The notes under the pieces: model-generated
The model's database searches: none
Told to the model about the DNA's origin: nothing
Seen by the model: the letters and a program-made list of their open reading frames with translations, nothing else
Made by a program: the position numbers and the translations under genes
Source of the DNA: Cenococcum geophilum 1.58
Taxonomy: Eukaryota > Ascomycota > Dothideomycetes > Gloniales > Gloniaceae
Length of the DNA: 64,000 bases
Assembly: GCA_001692895.1 (NCBI GenBank)
Contig: KV748189.1
Coordinates: 2,674,432 to 2,738,431, forward strand
Direction of reading: 5' to 3'
In this document: positions 32,680 through 43,321 of the stretch, one piece after another
How the letters are laid out: each line of letters begins with the position of its first letter
Position numbering within the stretch: position 1 is the first letter of the stretch

Positions 32680-35600
32680 CTAAAGGCTTAAGACTCTTAA
32701 GACAAGATAAGAGATAACTAAGACTCTTAAGATAAGATAAGGTAAGCTTAAGGACCTATAATAGACGATAACCAATAGAGTAGAGTAATAGCTTAGTTTA
32801 GTAATATATAAATAAGCTCGGGGTAAAGTTTCCTAAAGGTATAAGATTCTTAAGACGAGATAAGTAAAATTTAAGATTTTTAAAATAAGATGAGAACACT
32901 ATAAAAGCCTAGTTAAACTAAGGCTAGAGCTAAGCTTAAGAAAGAAGCAAGCTTAGAACTAAGAATCCTATAGGACTAAGATTTTTAAATATAAATAAGG
33001 ACTATTAAATAAACTAAGATTAAGAAGTAGGAAGACTTTAAAAATCTACTTATAAGGCGAAAACTAAAAGAAACTATAACAGAATTTAGATAGAAAATTA
33101 TTGTATAGTAAGAATAGAAGCTAGATTAAAGAGCTAGTATAATAGGTTGTATAAGGGATAGAGCACCTATATAAAGAATTACTAATAGACCTAGGGTAGG
33201 CACGCTAAGAGCTAAGTGGCTTATTAAATTGGAAAACGAAAAGAATCTAGGAATCCCTATTAGGTTTTAAGAACAATATATAAAGGGCTGTTATAATATA
33301 GTAATAAGAAGATACTTCCTTATGGATAAGCCGTATACACTTTAGTAACTGTACTAAAAGTAGTATAGGTAACGACATAATAATAAGTAAGAAGATTTCT
33401 ATATATAGTTAAATTAACGAGTTATTTAGGACTACCCTATTATAAAAAAAGGTAATAAGTTATATTAAAGGGGCCTTAATTATAATATTAAAGGATCTAG
33501 AGGACTAGAGAAGTGAGAGACATATCTTAGTACCTACCAACAAAGTTACGACGTTTAGATTAATATAGTAAAGGTTTAAACTTAAAGATAAAGACGAGTT
33601 AAAAGTTAACCTAAAGCACCTAGTATACTATACGCTATCATGGATTATATATATAGATAATATATATAAAATATATAAAACTCTAAAAAAAAGAATCGGA
33701 AGTACCTAGTAAGGATATATTAGGCGCTAGAAGAGCAATAATATAGGAATACTAAATATATATACGGATAGTATCTAATAGAAATTTAAGAGTTAGGGGA
33801 CTCAATACTTTAACAAGGAAGATTCTTTACGGAAGAATGCTTAGACAAATAATAGTAGTGAGAATGCCTAGAAAATATATATCTATAGTATATTAAGGAT
33901 AAGAAGCGAACTAGGTATTGGCTAAAAAGTAAGCTAAATATATAGGGATTAAGCAGCTAATAATTGGGAAAAGTAAAGGCCTATAGGATTAGAAGGAGCT
34001 AGTAGTAGAACCTTAAACCCTTAACGGAATTTAAGGATAACACCTAAATTTATAAGTTAATTAGTAAGATTAACAGTTTAAAGCACTAATAGATAGTATA
34101 GTAATAAGGAACTATATCTTATTAGTAGTAGTTAAAAAAAATAGGACTATATTATAGATAGAAGGAATAACCTTACCTATTAGTAACGATTTTAGGAGAT
34201 TTAATAGCCTATAAAGGAGGGATTATTAATCTTAAAATAGGACCTATTTAGATAACTATTAAAGGAAGACAAATTAAGATATCTTTTAATATCCTACTAT
34301 TAGGACAAGATAAGGCAGTATTAGGAATACCCTAATTATAGGAATATAATCTAAGGATTAATTAGATTATAGGTTAGGTTAATATTTAAGATATTTAAGA
34401 ATATAAAATGCGATAATAGACTAAATTAGTATAGTATTAAGTTAGAGTAATATATAAGGAAACTAAGAAAGGGTTATCCTATATACTAAAGAGATACTAT
34501 AAGTATAGCAAGAAGCTATAGAGCCTAGAAAGTAAAAAGCTAGCAGATTATATAGTATAGGATTATAAGATAGAGTTGGAACTAGGAACGAGTTTAAGGT
34601 TCTTTCTAACTTATAAGCTTACTTAAGAGGAGTTAAAAGCACTTAAGGAGTTTATCTAAGAAAACTTACGAAAGGGATATATTAGACTATTATAGTTATT
34701 AGCAGGTTATCCAGTATTGTTTATACTAAAGAAGAATAGAAAGCTTAGGCTATATATTAACTATAAATAGTTAAATAGCATTACTCGGAAGGATAGGTAT
34801 CCTTTACCCTTAATTAGCGAAATTTAGGATTAGATAGGTAATGCGTAAATCTTTATAAAGATAGATCTAAGATAGGCATACTATTAGATTAGAATTAAGG
34901 AAGGTAATAAATAAAAGGCAGCCTTTAGGTTAAAGGAAGGACTATATAAACTATTAGTTATACAATTTAGGTTAATAAATGCACTAATAACGTTCTAGAA
35001 ATAAATTAATAGCGTATTAGGAGAATACCTTAATAATATTATTATCTACTTAATAATGGAGGAAGAATACGGGGAACACATTAAATGGGTCTTAAAGAGA
35101 CTATAGGAAGAATAGATGCTAGTAATAATTAAAAAATGTAAGTTCTTTATAAAAAAGATCGATTTTATTAGATTTATTATTAAACTAGGTTATATTAGTA
35201 TAGACCTAAGGAAAATTAAAGCTATAGCAAGTTAGTAAGAACTAGAGAATATAATATAGTTAAAGTTATTTTTAGGGGTTTATAACTACTATAGGAGGTT
35301 TATAGCACAGTAGTTAAAGAATATTAAACTATTTACTAGGCTTATAAAGAAGGAGAAACTATAGGTATAGGGAGATAAATAAAGGAAGTTATTTAAGGAA
35401 CTTAAAGAGTTATTTACTTAGAAGCTAATCCTTAAATTTTATTAACTAGGACTAGATATAGTTATAGAAATAGATATATTAGACTTTATACTAGAAGTAT
35501 ATTTGCTATAGAAGTATAAGAATATTTAGTATTTAGTAGTATATTACAATCGGAAAATAATACTACTAGAGTTAAACTACGATATCTATAATAAAGAATT

Positions 35601-37290
35601 GCTAGGTATAGTTATAGTACTTAAGAAATAGAGAGCATTCTTATAAGGCGTAGAAAAACTATTTATGGTTAAAACGGATTATAAGAACCTAATAGGGTTC
35701 CTAATAATAAAAGAACTTAATTATAAATAAGTTAGATAGGTAGAGATGCTTATAGAATACTATTTTAAGATTTAATATACTTAGTAAAAAGGCTAAACTA
35801 TAGAATAATAAGAAACTATTAGGAGAAATACTACATAAAGATAAGGATGGATTAATTAGATATAATTACCTTAAGCTAGCAGCAACTTAAGAGGATAAAG
35901 AACTAGAAAAAGTTTATAAGATATTAGAGAGCTTTTAGGTATAAAGAATCTTAGAAGTATAGCTAGAAGATCTATAGATGGATATATACGAAAATTAAAA
36001 AGTGAAGTATATCCTAAAAAGCATAGTAGAGTATTTCGTAGAAGACTTTTATAAGGAAATAACTTAAGGACATAATAGAGTAACAGGCTTAGTATTAAGA
36101 CTTTAGGAAGAATACATTATTAACAGAATCTAGGGTATAGCTAAAAAAAAGTAATAAAAGAGTATCTAGATTGCTAAAGAAATAAACTAATAAGGTATAA
36201 GCTATATAGAAGGCTACAACCTATTAAAATACCAGAGAGACTATAGGAGGTTATATTATAGAACTTTCTTATTAAATTACTAAAGTTAAGAGATCTTATT
36301 ACCGGATAAGAGTATAATATAGTTCTTATAATAGTAGACAAGTTAATTAAATAGGGCTACTTTATAGTATATACAGAAGAACCCTTAGCAGAAGATATCG
36401 CTAGAATCTATATTAAAGAAGTATTTATATAATATAAAGCACTAAGTAAGATTATATTAGATAGAGATCTAAGATTTATAGCAGTATTTTAAAAGGTATT
36501 CTTAGCGGAATAGGGAATTAGAGTAGTAACTTTTACTATATATTATCCGCAGACGGACAAATAGATAGAAAAACTAAATTAGATATTAAAATAGTATCTA
36601 AGATATTATATTAATTACGTATAAAATAATTAGGTATTATTATTACTAGTTATATAGTTTATATATAATATAACACTATAAGAAGGAATAGGTATATTAC
36701 TATTTAAGGCAAATTACGGATATAAGCTAAGAATATTGTTATTACTATAGTAAGTAAAGAAAACGAGTAGTATAGCTAAAGAAAGAATAAAGAAATTAAT
36801 AAATCTTTATGTAGACCTTATAGAATTAGTAAAAGAGGTATAAGAAAGAATAAAAAAGTACTATAACGCTAAGAGATCTAAAGGACTAGATCTTAAGGAG
36901 GGAGATAAAGTATAGCTACTATATAAATTTTTTAAGAGTTAACGACTAAGTAAAAAGTTAGACTGTATTAGACTAAGACCTTTTAAAATTATATAAAAGA
37001 TTTTACTAGTTATATTTAAGTTAAACCTACTAGCTAAAATAAAGATCTACCCTATATAGTATATTATAATACTAGAGCTAGTATATAGGAATATTAAGCT
37101 ACTAGGCTATAAAGCAGATACGTATAAAGGATAAGAAGAAGATAAATAGTAAGTTTTAAGGATTATTAGTTATAAAAACATTAATAATAAAATATAGTAT
37201 AAGGTTAAGTAGATAGGCTATAATAAAACTACCTAGGAACTACTATAGAATCTAAAAAATGCTATAGGAAAGGTATAAGAGTATTAAAAG
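32680..37290 (+). pseudogene. Gypsy A2 pol relic with chromodomain
   Basis: Protease is about 34050-34390, RT about 34690-35310, RNase H about 35440-35760, integrase about 36060-36740 and the chromodomain end about 37180-37290. It parallels A1 with slightly more mutation. A gap relative to A1 near 35025 removes the part of the RT that would hold the YxDD box: A1 has 'EYLDEFVIVYLNDIII', A2 only 'EYLNNIII'. A second gap near 35785 removes part of the RNase H-integrase linker. No frame is open for more than a few dozen codons. Confidence 0.87.
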
Positions 37291-37319
37291 ATAATGGGTT
37301 AGGTAATATAGAGAAGGAG

Positions 37320-38020
37320 CTAAAGATAAAGGGATTAATTAAAGGTAATAGACAAGCTAGGCTATCTAGGGGATCTACTACTAGCGTACTAGTTATTTCC
37401 GCCTTAACTTAATTAAAATCCTTTTTAGCCTTTTTAGCCTTAAGCTTAGATAAACCTTACTCTACTAAACGTAACTCCTTTAAGCGTACCTTTTTATATA
37501 CCTTTACTAGACGGCTTAAATAAGTATAAGCATCTAGTTAAGCTTTTAGAGCCTAAAACGCCTTATTAAAATAACGCTAAACCTTAATAAGGGCCTCAGC
37601 TAGCTTACTCTCTAGTTTTTTTAGCCGCTATTAATACGCGTAACCTTAGAGTAAATTAGATAAAGAACTAGACAGTTATAAAGGGTAATAAAATATATAT
37701 ACTTAGCGTTAGAGACGGATTAAATATTATAAAAAGATTATATATTCGCTCGCATATACTTAGTATAGGAAAAAGGTTAGCAACTAAATAGAGCTGTGAT
37801 TGCAATATATACTAACTTTTTCTCTATATAATAAGAATAGAACGGTATAACTTTACTAAGCGAAAGAATAAACGTTACTAGCCGGTTATAATAATTAGAC
37901 ATAAAAGATCTAATAGAAGGTATTAGAAATAATAAAGGTTACTAAATTAAAAATGGGAATGTTATACCTCTAATAGATAACTTAGAGATAGGAGATATCT
38001 TTAAGGATAAAGATAAAGAG
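37320..38020 (+). pseudogene. Possible third ORF of Gypsy A2
   Basis: This is the counterpart of 4290-4950. Residue patterns agree with A1 when TAG and TAA are read as Gln: 'RTFLYTFTRR', then 'QAFRAQNAL', then 'YLALETD', then 'FKDKDKEEGDG'. Function is unknown. Confidence 0.4.
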
Positions 38021-38031
38021 GAGGGGGATGG

Positions 38032-38450
38032 TATTACGGACCTTATATTAGCAGTAGTACGACTACTAAAAAGGGATATAAATAGGTTAGTTAAGATAGT
38101 ATAGGAGGCGCTAGAACCGATTAAGCTATAAAATAAGGGGTAGCTAAGTTACATGGCTAGTTATATTATAAGTTCGGAATATAGGAATATAGGAACATAG
38201 GAATGCGACGTACTAACGTATTAATATACCAATATATTAAACCCTTTACTATAGGGAGCAGTTATATATTTAAGGACACACGGTCTCTATAGATAGTTTC
38301 TCTTCTTTATAGTAAATCTTAGAATATAATTAGAGTTAATCTATTAGGTAACTACTCCACTAGTTATATTTACGTTATTAACTATTCTATATCTATATAC
38401 CTAGCACATTAACAAGTTTACCGTAGTATTTCCTATAAGGCTTCGTTACA
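38032..38450 (+). repeat. 3' LTR of Gypsy A2 (419 bp)
   Basis: It is preceded by the purine tract AAAGAGGAGGGGGATGG (38015-38031), starts TATTACGGACCT and ends CTTCGTTACA. It matches the 5' LTR at 16702-17119, with differences mostly C/T and G/A. Confidence 0.9.
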
Positions 38451-38455
38451 CTTTA

Positions 38456-38815
38456 AAAAGGGGAATATTAAAAAGTAGATAGTATACCTCCTACGCCAAT
38501 TAATCGCGTTTAGTAATAAGCTTATTTATAAACTTAGCTACTACTAAACTAAAGGTATAAAGACTGTTAGCATACGGCTATACTAATTAAAGTAACTCCT
38601 AGTAGGAAGTTAACTTCTTCTCTTCCTTGCTGCAATATTTACCTATATAGTTAACTATTACTAATATACTTATAGCGGGCGACGTATTAATATTTACTAT
38701 CTATACCAGTATTATAGCTAAATTGTAGCTATTAAGAAGCTTATTATTACGCTATAGATAGAACGTCTAGTAATATAGATTTTAATCCTTTAATATAGCG
38801 GCCTTATTGTGAGGA
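38456..38815 (-). pseudogene. Helitron replication-protein relic, middle part
   Basis: On the - strand, 'VNYIGKYCSKEEKK' (about 38608-38652) and 'SYQELL' (about 38590) match the region after the Rep motifs of fungal Helitron proteins (usual form Y-x-x-K-Y-x-S-K-x-E). It is bounded on the left by A2 (duplication CTTTA) and on the right by a solo LTR. Translation continues into 16701 on the far side of A2. Confidence 0.8.
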
Positions 38816-39239
38816 TGTTACGGACGCTTTAAGTACAATATTACGACTACTTAGAGAAGAGTCGGAAGAAGCTAGTTAGTTAATTTAGGCACGGTCCAGG
38901 ATGGAGCCGATAGAGCTATATAACGAGGAATGGTAACTAAGGTTATATAACGTGATCTATATAATCTATAGGATCTGTATAATTCACAACAGAGTAGATA
39001 AAGCACATGTATATTACGTATAAGAAGGACTTTATAGGAGTATAGTTGTGTATTTAAGGACCCTTAGTTCCTACCTAGATAGTTCCTTCCTTATAGTGAT
39101 TCTTAGAATATAATTAGAGTTAATCTATTAGGCAACCACTCCACTAGTTATTATTACGTTATTAACTTTAATTTGCATTACCTATATACCTAGCCTATTA
39201 ACAAGCCCATCGTAGTACCTACTACAAGGTTCCGTTACA
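38816..39239 (+). repeat. Solo LTR of the Gypsy A family (424 bp)
   Basis: It begins TGTTACGGACGC and ends GGTTCCGTTACA. It is flanked by GAGGA (38811-38815) and GAAGA (39240-39244), a near-perfect 5-base duplication. It belongs to the A1 LTR subfamily, not that of A2 next door. It keeps ancestral TG at its start and has more CA/TG than A1's LTR. Confidence 0.88.
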
Positions 39240-40259
39240 GAAGAGAGTGTAGAAAGTAAAAGCGGCACTCCTTTACTCTAGTGGAGCCTTTCTTTAATCT
39301 TAAGTAGTAAAATTTAGTATAATTATAATGCCGTTAAAATCGATTAAGGTAAGTAATAAGAAGCTTACTAGTATTAAGCTATTCTTTATAGCTAAGAGTA
39401 GAAGGATATTAAAGATTAGGAGGCCTAGATTAATTAGGATTTATTATAAATATAAAAGCAGCCTAGTACTTAGTAAAAGCCGCCCTTAATTTACTAGTTA
39501 ACGGATTTGGCCTTAGGGCTATTAAACTCTGTAGAAAGCTATATATATAGCCACTACCTTACACCTACCACTTATATTAGGACTAAAAGTTAGTGCTATT
39601 AAATAGACCTATAAGCACGTGCTTCTTAAATAGATTAAAGCAGTAATATAGCTAGTAAGCAGCAATATATAGGTTATTATTAAGATTCTAAGAGGCAATA
39701 TAGTAGCGCTAAGCCTTATTAGTAGCCTTATATTTATTAAATCAAGGTATATAAGAGTGTGGATTATACTAATATAGATTAGTAGCGCTAATTATAAAGA
39801 ATAGAGACCCACTCTTAATATTTTTAGTATAAGCTTATTTCTCTGCTTTTAGTAAGGCTTAGTACCCTTAAGCCCCCATATATACTATATAATCTTATTT
39901 AAAACCTAATTATCCCTAGTACTATTTATAAGATTATTAAGCTTATCTAAAGATAGACTATTCTTATTTAATTGGCTATAAAGGAAGCGGGTAGTATTAA
40001 GGGCTTGCTCTCTTATAATCCGATTAAATACATAGTAGCGAAATAAGGGGTAGCGGCCAAACCAACCGTCCTAATACTTAAGCATATACTTAGTGGACGT
40101 AGCTAGGGTAACTATACGGCTTTATAGCATATTAAAGTCGGCTTTACTATAGGGAAATAGAGTAGGAAAGGCGCTGCGTATAATAAAACTAGCTAATTAC
40201 TTAGAGAGAGGTATCTGTCGTATAGTAAAAACCTCTAGGCCTATTTATAGGTCTTATTA
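39240..40259 (-). pseudogene. Helitron-like N-terminal domain relic
   Basis: On the - strand, 'SAFPTLFPYSKADF' (about 40140-40185), 'YQDGWFGRYPLFRYYVFNRI' (about 40025-40085) and 'GLKGTKPYQKQRNKLI' (about 39845-39895) follow the layout of the Helitron_like_N domain (Rep-type nicking region) in fungi. The catalytic His and Tyr residues cannot be assigned with confidence through the mutations. It continues right through the LINE-derived insertion into 41292 onward. Confidence 0.78.
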
Positions 40260-41276
40260 ATTCATTTATTGCTTAACGTCTAATACGGATCCTATGCGGC
40301 CCACGTAGACTACTCTATACATAGGGGAAACTTATAAATTTATAGGAAGAAAACCCCTGATATATTAGGGGAGGAAAAACCCTATAAGCCACCTTAGTAG
40401 GATAAAAAACCCTAACTTGCTATATCTGTCCATAGCAGCGGCCCTATAGGTCTACGGCTACGTCCTATCCTCCTTAAATATTCGAACTCCTTAGGAACCA
40501 CTGCTTCCTTCCTTAGCTTATCTAAGGCTAAGGTTCACTACGTCCTAGCTAGGCCTTGCTAATTAATTACTATATTTTATTATTATCGTCGTCTCCTATA
40601 TCTTAACCACCCCCTATATACTATCTCTTATTAACTATTACTATATACGCCTTGCCTCCCCCCCCCTAGAGCTATTAAAGGCGTAAGGGGAATTCATCCG
40701 TTCTAACTACTGTAATACTAACCGCGGGATATATTATTGTGCTTTGGGTATCTTTTATACCTAGGCCCTAGCTAGGCCCTTTTTAAGGGTTACTACTCCG
40801 TTAAAAGGAGATAAGGGAAACCGTGGGTCGCAATTTAGGCTGTTAGGTATTTAGTAGTAAACGGTAAGTAACCGCATACTCTATAGGCGATCGCCCTAGG
40901 GGTTAGGAGGGGCCGTATATTTGCTCATTCGCTATTTATTCGCATTTATTCGTTCGTTTATTAATATAAGGTTATTAATGCTTTCAATTATAGGTCAGGG
41001 GGATGTTATTAAATACTGCGCATCTATGTTGGATCGTATAGGTGCCCTAGATAGGAGAATAGTGTAGTAGTTGTTGTATTATAGAGGGCTAACAGTAGTG
41101 GTTTTTAAGATCTCACCATCCGAAAATTTTTTCACCACCGCCCTTAACGCCTACAACCACCACCAGGTCCTGTCCGCACGCTGTGCGACGTCTCTGCGTT
41201 GGCTCTGGATCTGAACTTCGAAGACCAGGTTCGTAGCCGTCACCACGTACAGGTGCAGAGTCCGATTTCGACGGCC
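40260..41276 (-). mobile_element. Short LINE-1-derived insertion (1017 bp) with perfect duplication
   Basis: It is flanked by TTATAGGTCTTATTA at 40245-40259 and 41277-41291, identical over 15 bases. The left 240 bases are homologous to the LINE-1 3' end (compare 58276-58500: the GACGTTAAGCAAT end and a GGAACCACTGCT word). The rest does not match the LINE-1 copies here. Bases 41105-41276 keep CA and TG and are GC-richer than the rest. This suggests a short element using the LINE-1 3' end for mobility, or a LINE with a foreign 5' piece. Confidence 0.65.
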
Positions 41277-41291
41277 TTATAGGTCTTATTA

Positions 41292-42760
41292 GTATTAAAC
41301 CTTACGACTTAAAGGTTCCAATTTATTAAGGTTAGGCACTAGATTAGGGACCAAAATATCCAATATATTGTTATTAAATTCGCTATCTAGTATATTACTA
41401 CTAAGCTTAGTAAGCAGAGGATTAACAATAGGAGGACATTATATAGGAGCAGAATTATTAGACTCTAACTTATTAATATAAGGTAGCTAATCTAATATAG
41501 AGTTATTTTTAGGTAAGCTAGTAAGCTAGGTGCTATATATTTTAACGTCGCAATAATTAGGATAATTAACCTTTAGAAAGTAAAGCTATAGTAATATAGT
41601 AAAGCGCCTTATAGTATACCGCTTAGTAAACCGCCAACTTAGGTATTCGCCACCCTCTACTACTATAGGCCTTACGACCAGTATATTAAGTTTAGCAGGT
41701 AGCTATAGTAGCTACCTTTAAGTCTTTAATATATTCTAGCTAAAGCAGTAGACGTAACTAGTATAGCGATATTAATAGCCGCGTATATGCATAACTTGTA
41801 GATAAACGTATACACGCGTAATTAGAAGCTCCTCTACCGTAGTAAGTATAGGTAAGAAGCCAGGAACAGGCCCTAGATTAAGCCCATTACTTTTACTAAA
41901 TAGGGGGGAAAGGGTTAGATCTTTAAGGCTATCGGCGTCCTTAATATAGGCTTTGCATATACCTATATTATTACCCTTTATAGCTAGGCCTATTTAGAAC
42001 TACTGCTCCTTATAATAACTGCACGTCTCTATACATTTAGCCTATAGTATACTCCTAATCGACAGCTAAAACAGGTAGTAGTATAGCTATAGTTAGAGCT
42101 TACTAAAAGGGAGCTTACTAAGAAGGAGCTTACTGCAAGGAAGCTTGCTATAAGGAAGGTAGTATTAGCAGTAGAGTAGGTATAGAAGCTAGTTCCGGCA
42201 AGGACGTATTTAGGTTATTTAGAGTGCCTCTTCTACTATATAGAGCTTTATCTATAGTATATAGTGGAGGAGTAGGCGAGTAAGCTTTACCCCACTAATT
42301 AAGAATACGGTACTCCCGTTATATTACTATAATTATCTTCCGCCGTTAAGCTATTTTAGGGGTATCTTAACTGTTCTAGCCGTAAGGCAGGAAGGCGTTT
42401 TTAGGGTCGTTTTTAGGTTAAGTAGTTCGCTAGCGCCTTATAGAATAATTCTTAATAGTAGAATCTAGCCCTATAAAAGCTTTCCACTTTCTTAAAATAG
42501 ATATAGAGTTTTAGAAAAGTAAGTAAAAGTAAAAGTAATATATAGGGAAAACGTGCCTTTAACTAATATAGCTAGTATAGCTTTAAAAGCTTCTTTAATA
42601 GGCTATCTTTAACAAAGTTAATATAGGGCTTATAGACATGGCACCTAATATATTTAATTATAATAGGCTCTACCACGTTTATAATGTATATAGTAGTGTT
42701 AATTAAGGTATTAACCAAAAAAGGATATTTTAACGTTCGTTACATAGATTCTGCCACAAC
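41292..42760 (-). other. RIP-mutated region, possibly the Helitron 5' end; no confident gene
   Basis: The first tens of bases continue the Helitron frame on the - strand. Beyond about 41350 no domain is recognisable. A short repeat of about 15 bases, GAGCTTACTAAAAGG and variants, recurs about four times at 42096-42157. RIP bias stops at about 42760, where ordinary sequence begins. A Helitron 5' terminus (TC after an A) could not be identified. Confidence 0.4.
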
Positions 42761-43321
42761 TTACCGCGCGCTATATTTTTTTCTAACCAATTAAAAGCCG
42801 GCTTAGCGGGGTTTGAAAATTTAAACACCTAACCACCTAAAAGTACAGACCACTCGTACTCGGGTCAATAAAACTTAGAAATTTGCTATTATTAACTAGA
42901 AGTAAAAAATAATTACCAGCTGTTAAGATTGCTAGTAGTTAGAAATGCTGAATTTATATATTTTTTGGAGGTAGGCCAGTAAGTGAGTGGGCCGGTGAGT
43001 GGTGAAACATGTTAGATGTATCGGTAAATACAGCCGCTTTTCCGCTTTTTGCATGCGAGAAATTCACAGCACGGCCATCCTGCAGCTCTTGGCTTCCGGT
43101 CTAGCCGTACCTGACTTAGCCTTATTTATTATTTCGCCAAGACTTTTAGGATATGCATCATCGCAAAAATTTACAGTAGCACAACCTCAAGTCCAAGAAT
43201 CGGAGGCCGCAGGATCATCATGATCACTTCAAGACATTGCATTTCATACCCGGCGGTTTCCAGAGAGGTAGAGCTATTACTGGCTTAAGATGGCGCTTTG
43301 AATTAATAGCAACTGAACAAG
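42761..43321. other. Ordinary-composition region upstream of the HET gene
   Basis: CA and TG return to normal frequency here. It probably includes the promoter and 5' leader of the HET gene. A 74-codon ORF at 42999-43223 on the + strand has no recognisable domain and ends 98 bases before the HET start; it may be an upstream ORF or chance. No clear TATA box or other element can be asserted. Confidence 0.5.

Larger units (their letters stand above)
17250..32680 (+). pseudogene. Gypsy A2 gag relic, split by LINE-1
   Basis: Gag forms the capsid. The first segment, 17330-17810, shows 'GRVLKWFKPYL' (about 17500-17525), typical of Gypsy gag. The LINE insertion follows, and the frame resumes at 31802, where 'RELINQVIKINNRIYQ' matches the end of that domain. 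A zinc knuckle at 32159-32210 reads 'GAYINYRKQGYFIKDYRS', with Tyr at each expected Cys and His. Only the segments 17250-17810 and 31802-32680 belong to this gene. Confidence 0.8.
16702..38450 (+). mobile_element. Gypsy A2: complete chromovirus carrying nested insertions
   Basis: It has 5' LTR 16702-17119 and 3' LTR 38032-38450, and is flanked by a 5-base duplication CTTTA (16697-16701 and 38451-38455). It is inserted in the Helitron gene, and the Helitron reading frame runs on across the two flanks. Its gag is opened by LINE-1 copy 1 (17811-31801). Removing that insert leaves an element of roughly 7.8 kb. Domains match A1 throughout. It is strongly RIP-mutated in both LTRs and the interior. 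Confidence 0.9.

Noticed and set aside
42999-43223. 74-codon ORF upstream of the HET gene as a separate gene
   Set aside because: Short, no recognisable feature, and probably in the HET leader. Kept only as a note on the upstream region.
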